From Corticibacter populi (GTDB lineage Bacteria; Pseudomonadota; Gammaproteobacteria; Burkholderiales; Burkholderiaceae_C), in assembly GCF_004217315.1 (NCBI RefSeq), contig NZ_SGWR01000001.1, positions 496,001 to 560,000 of the forward strand: 64,000 bases of DNA. The letters are read 5' to 3'. A program made the translations under genes and the position numbers. The notes under the pieces were generated by a model, which searched no databases, was not told the origin of the DNA, and saw only the letters and a program-made list of their open reading frames with translations. How positions within the stretch are numbered: position 1 is the first letter of the stretch; each line of letters starts with the position of its first letter. Shown one piece after another: positions 61,318 through 64,000 of the stretch.

Positions 61318-61351
61318 TGTCAAAAAGGCACCATGTGGTGCCTTTTTGACA
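61318..61351. terminator. Strong bidirectional terminator
   Basis: Perfect 16-bp arms TGTCAAAAAGGCACCA / TGGTGCCTTTTTGACA around TG, between the convergent pil operon and the CAP-domain gene. Confidence 0.9.
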
Positions 61352-61370
61352 CAACGCCTGGATGCAATCA

Positions 61371-62435
61371 TTAAGTGCCAGCGTAGGTGGTTGAGCCCGT
61401 CTGGAAGGACCAAGTCTTGTCATAGGTAGCGCCACTGGTCGCACTGCCCTTGAAAACGACACTGCATGTCGAGTTCGCGGGCAGCCACTCAACAGGAACG
61501 AGGAAAGCCCAATTTGCAAGCGCCCCTTCACTCATGTTTGCGTCATTCGCAGATGTCAGTAAACGGGTAATCACAGGCACCCCATTGCAGCTTAGAATGA
61601 AGTTATTGACTGTCAAAGTATTAGTGCCACCATTTGAAAGCGATCGATCCACTGCGAAGCTGATAGGATGCCCGGGGTATGCGACGTCAGGAACTGGCCG
61701 CGGCGTTTCGTTCGACAGCGCCAATGGTACGTTGCTTGCACCATCAACAGGCCAAATGACACTTCCTTTACCGGCGTTTTCGCTCGGTATAAATGGGGCT
61801 GATTGGTTAGATGGCCGAGCAAAATTGACAACGATGTTGTGCGAATATCCAAGTGTAGAGGATGCAGGGTAGTCACTATCGCCTATACCAACATTGATGT
61901 AATGCGACGATAAGAAACTGCTGCGGTGATATACGCTTGCCAACGCCCATTCAACTGCCAATTGGGCTCCTGTAATATTCGGATATTGCGTATATGAAAT
62001 ACTTTCATTTGTCTCGGCAGGTTCATAGCCTTGAGCCTGGACTCGATAAAATGAGTTGTTTCCAGTGAAACCATTATTTCCCTGGACCTCAGCATGACCC
62101 GTCGTGTCATTGATGGTCTGATACTGCGCATGCGCCTGCGCTGCTGCATCGATGCGTGTGTTCTGCAGCAGTGGCTCCAGGCCAGCCGCCTTGCGAGCCA
62201 CATTGATGGCATCGAAAGCCGACTTCTGACGGCTACCGGCAGCGTAGTCGTCATTCTGGTTGGTGCCGTCATCGACCGGTTCGGTGGTTCCGCCGTCATT
62301 GCCACCAGTGTTGCCGCCATTGCCCGAATCGTCACTACCGCCACCACCGCCGCAGGCGGCAAGCACTGCGGCCAGGAGAATCGAGAGGGCCCAGCGTGTT
62401 TGGTTCAGACGAGCGTTGGATTGCACGGTTTGCAT
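61371..62435 (-). CDS. CAP-domain (SCP/PR1) lipoprotein
   Basis: This is a 354-residue lipoprotein with lipobox LAAC (Cys28), followed by a Gly/Ser/Asp-rich linker (GGGGGSDDSGNGGNTGGNDG). The CAP domain has FDAINVARKAAGLEPLLQN, AQAHAQYQTINDTTGHAEVQ and the C-terminal part TLGYSHNIVVNFARP. A further beta domain (residues about 220-354) ends TWSFQTGSTTYAGT. CAP proteins are secreted, of varied function. Here it is divergent from the SprT-like gene and convergent with the pil operon. It is AT-richer than the pil genes. Confidence 0.83.
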   Translation of the reverse strand: MQTVQSNARLNQTRWALSILLAAVLAACGGGGGSDDSGNGGNTGGNDGGTTEPVDDGTNQNDDYAAGSRQKSAFDAINVARKAAGLEPLLQNTRIDAAAQAHAQYQTINDTTGHAEVQGNNGFTGNNSFYRVQAQGYEPAETNESISYTQYPNITGAQLAVEWALASVYHRSSFLSSHYINVGIGDSDYPASSTLGYSHNIVVNFARPSNQSAPFIPSENAGKGSVIWPVDGASNVPLALSNETPRPVPDVAYPGHPISFAVDRSLSNGGTNTLTVNNFILSCNGVPVITRLLTSANDANMSEGALANWAFLVPVEWLPANSTCSVVFKGSATSGATYDKTWSFQTGSTTYAGT

Positions 62436-62771
62436 GGTCGTGTTCTTTCTGCGCCTCGGGCGCGGTTGCAAATCATTGAAGGGATGAAAAGTGCGCTGCT
62501 GCCGAGAGTGGTGAACCACCAGAAGCGCCTCCCCTGCCGTTGCACCTGGTGTATTACCAAGGCGTGGCCAAAAGGAATGATAGACAACGATCAGGTGTCA
62601 ATGCGACATGAATTTTCAGGCACTTGGACCTGGAGCACTGACACCGGCAATGGCTCTAACGGAGGGGCCGTCAGATCATCGCAATGCAAATCGGCCCGTG
62701 AAGTTTACCCCAATTCCTGCTTCCTGCAATAGGTTTGTATTGCACAATACAGATCAATGTTGGAGTCATCC
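62436..62771. promoter_or_regulatory. Divergent region between CAP-domain and SprT-like genes
   Basis: No gene is seen in these 336 bases. The palindrome GTATTG-CA-CAATAC at 62737-62750 lies 22 bases before the SprT-like start and may be an operator. No clear promoter was assigned for the CAP gene. Confidence 0.5.
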
Positions 62772-63593
62772 ATGACCATCACTTTCGAGCCTGGCTCACA
62801 CAGCCGGGCTGACCGCCCTACGCATGTCACCTACGACGAGTTGCAGCGCGCCTACGATCACTTCAACGAGCGGCTGTTTGGCAATGGGCTCCCGGCATGC
62901 CTGATCACCCTGCAGCGGGAAAAACGCACCTGCGGGTACTTCAGTGCGCAGCGCTGGGCCAGCATGGACGGACGCACCACCGACGAGATCGCCATGAACC
63001 CGGCCTACTTCGCCGTGACGCCGATTGTGGAGACCATGCAGACCCTGGTACATGAGATGGTTCACCTATGGCAGTACCACTTCGGCAAGCCAGGCCGCGG
63101 CCGGTACCACAACGGTGAATGGGCGAACAAGATGGAGGCCATCGGCCTGATGCCCTCTTCCACCGGCAAGCCTGGTGGCGCACGCACAGGCGACCACATG
63201 GCCGACTATGCGATCGAGGGAGGCCCCTTCCTGGCTGCATGCGAAGAACTGCTCACGCAGAGTTTCCAGATCAGCTGGTACGACCGTTTCCCCGCTGCCG
63301 ACCACATCGCCCATGGCCTGGCCAGCCAGGCCGCACAGCTCTCGAATTCAGCGGCGGCCGCACTACCCATCCAGATCAGCTCCAGCCTGGCGAGCATGGT
63401 GCGCGGCGCCAGCACAGCCATCGGCCAAGTCTCAGGCGAGGAAACCACAACAGGGCCGCAGCCGGCACCGCCAGCTGCGGCGAATAGATCGAATCGGGTC
63501 AAGTACAGCTGCAGTGGATGCGGTGTCAACGTGTGGGGCAAGCCTGGGCTGAATGTGGTGTGTGGGGACTGCAAGGTGCCGTTTGAGGTGTGA
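62772..63593 (+). CDS. SprT-like zinc metalloprotease-fold protein of the ICE
   Basis: This is a 273-residue protein starting MTITFEPGSHSRADRPTHVT at ATG 62772, eight bases after GGAG; an ATG five codons earlier is less likely. The SprT-like domain has YDHFNERLFGNGLPACLITL and the zinc motif LVHEMVHLWQYHFGKPGRGR with HExxH near residue 94. The C-terminal zinc ribbon has CSGCGVNVWGKPGLNVVCGD. The same kind of protein is regular cargo of the PFGI-1 ICE backbone; a DNA-protein crosslink or regulatory role is possible but unproven. Confidence 0.85.
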   Translation: MTITFEPGSHSRADRPTHVTYDELQRAYDHFNERLFGNGLPACLITLQREKRTCGYFSAQRWASMDGRTTDEIAMNPAYFAVTPIVETMQTLVHEMVHLWQYHFGKPGRGRYHNGEWANKMEAIGLMPSSTGKPGGARTGDHMADYAIEGGPFLAACEELLTQSFQISWYDRFPAADHIAHGLASQAAQLSNSAAAALPIQISSSLASMVRGASTAIGQVSGEETTTGPQPAPPAAANRSNRVKYSCSGCGVNVWGKPGLNVVCGDCKVPFEV

Positions 63594-64000
63594 TTGCATG
63601 GCACAGGATGGATACATCCTGAAACATCGATGCTATGATCGTCTGCAGTCGGCCAGAAGCAGCCCTCAAGCGAATCTCTATAGGTGACGACTTCAGGCTG
63701 TTTAAAGACGTTCAATAGCGAATGCTTGGGGCACCTAAGCGTGGGCCATCAAGTTGTGTCGCAGCCTCAGCAGGGCGTTCACACCACTGACTATCCGCAA
63801 CACATGAGGGCGGTTGCAATATCGGCATGACCCGTTAGCCCCTTCACGGGACGACTGTCGCTGCCCACCTAAACAAAGCGTCGGCGGACGGTGTGAACTA
63901 TGTGTTACAAATAGCATATTTGCCCGTGCGATGGCTCAGAATCTCGCACCAGAGACAAGTCCACATCCATGTCACCGAAACCAGACACGACCCGCAAGCC
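63594..64000. other. Gene-poor right end of the window
   Basis: There is a hairpin CAGGATG-GATA-CATCCTG at 63605-63622. No solid gene was found; an ATG at 63969 opens a frame (MSPKPDTTRK) that runs off the edge and could be the start of the next ICE gene. Confidence 0.4.
63969..64000 (+). CDS. Possible start of a gene cut off by the window edge
   Basis: Only ten codons are visible from the ATG at 63969. There is no clear ribosome site, so this is a weak call; it is listed because the strand and spacing fit the ICE genes to the left. Confidence 0.2.
   Translation, partial: MSPKPDTTRK

Noticed and set aside
63594-64000. Several short open frames in the right-hand gap.
   Set aside because: None has a ribosome site and a protein-like sequence; only the frame at 63969 was kept, with low confidence.

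Overview
The window comes from a GC-rich beta-proteobacterium, most likely a member of the Burkholderiales. This rests on gene content and gene order (carA/unknown/carB, ribF, paired acyl-CoA dehydrogenases, purN-rsmB, GC-rich codons) and not on any database search. About the first 17 kb is ordinary chromosome. It holds envelope-stress type small proteins, an aldehyde dehydrogenase, a YqaA-like membrane protein, a Mn-type superoxide dismutase, both carbamoyl-phosphate synthase subunits, the FAD synthetase RibF, a two-subunit acyl-CoA dehydrogenase, PurN, RsmB and a siderophore-interacting flavin reductase.

From about 17.1 kb to the right edge the DNA is an integrative conjugative element (ICE) of the PFGI-1/ICEHin1056 kind. 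It has a MobH (TraI_2) relaxase at the left end on the minus strand. A near-complete type G mating apparatus runs from 26.2 to 45.6 kb on the plus strand: PFL_4693-type protein, transglycosylase, PFL_4695, TraD, PFL_4697, RAQPRD, PFL_4701 to PFL_4705, lipoprotein, TraC, PFL_4709 to PFL_4711 and TraG. An accessory operon follows (46-49.2 kb: PH-domain protein, DsbC-like protein, unknown secreted protein, two transglycosylase-like proteins), then a type IVb pilus operon (50.6-61.3 kb: pilL, N, O, P, Q, R, S, V and a secreted unknown), a CAP-domain lipoprotein and a SprT-like protein. No integrase and no right end are seen, so the element continues past 64 kb. No tRNA or attL repeat was recognised at the left edge.

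The ICE carries an integron at 21.7-24.3 kb. A remnant of the integrase N-terminus lies divergent from an attI-like junction. Five gene cassettes follow, each ending in a 58-60 bp attC site. Cassettes 1 and 2 read as identical copies (DUF7660-like protein). Cassette 3 encodes a DUF1508 protein, cassette 4 a DUF4145 protein with two CxxC pairs, and cassette 5 an unknown CxxC protein. A sixth cassette start is broken by a decayed IS3-family transposase. Near-identical 28-bp repeats bracket the region.

Three further patterns run through the ICE. A GCCGAAACCC leader element, in its best form an 18-bp-arm hairpin with a 79-bp conserved block, stands in front of four separate ICE transcription units and may be the shared switch of the transfer genes. 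A GNAT/DUF1778 toxin-antitoxin module has inserted at the end of a transglycosylase gene and left a 158-bp duplication of that gene's 3' end. An AT-rich nested inverted repeat at 25.5-25.6 kb is a candidate oriT, centromere or operator.
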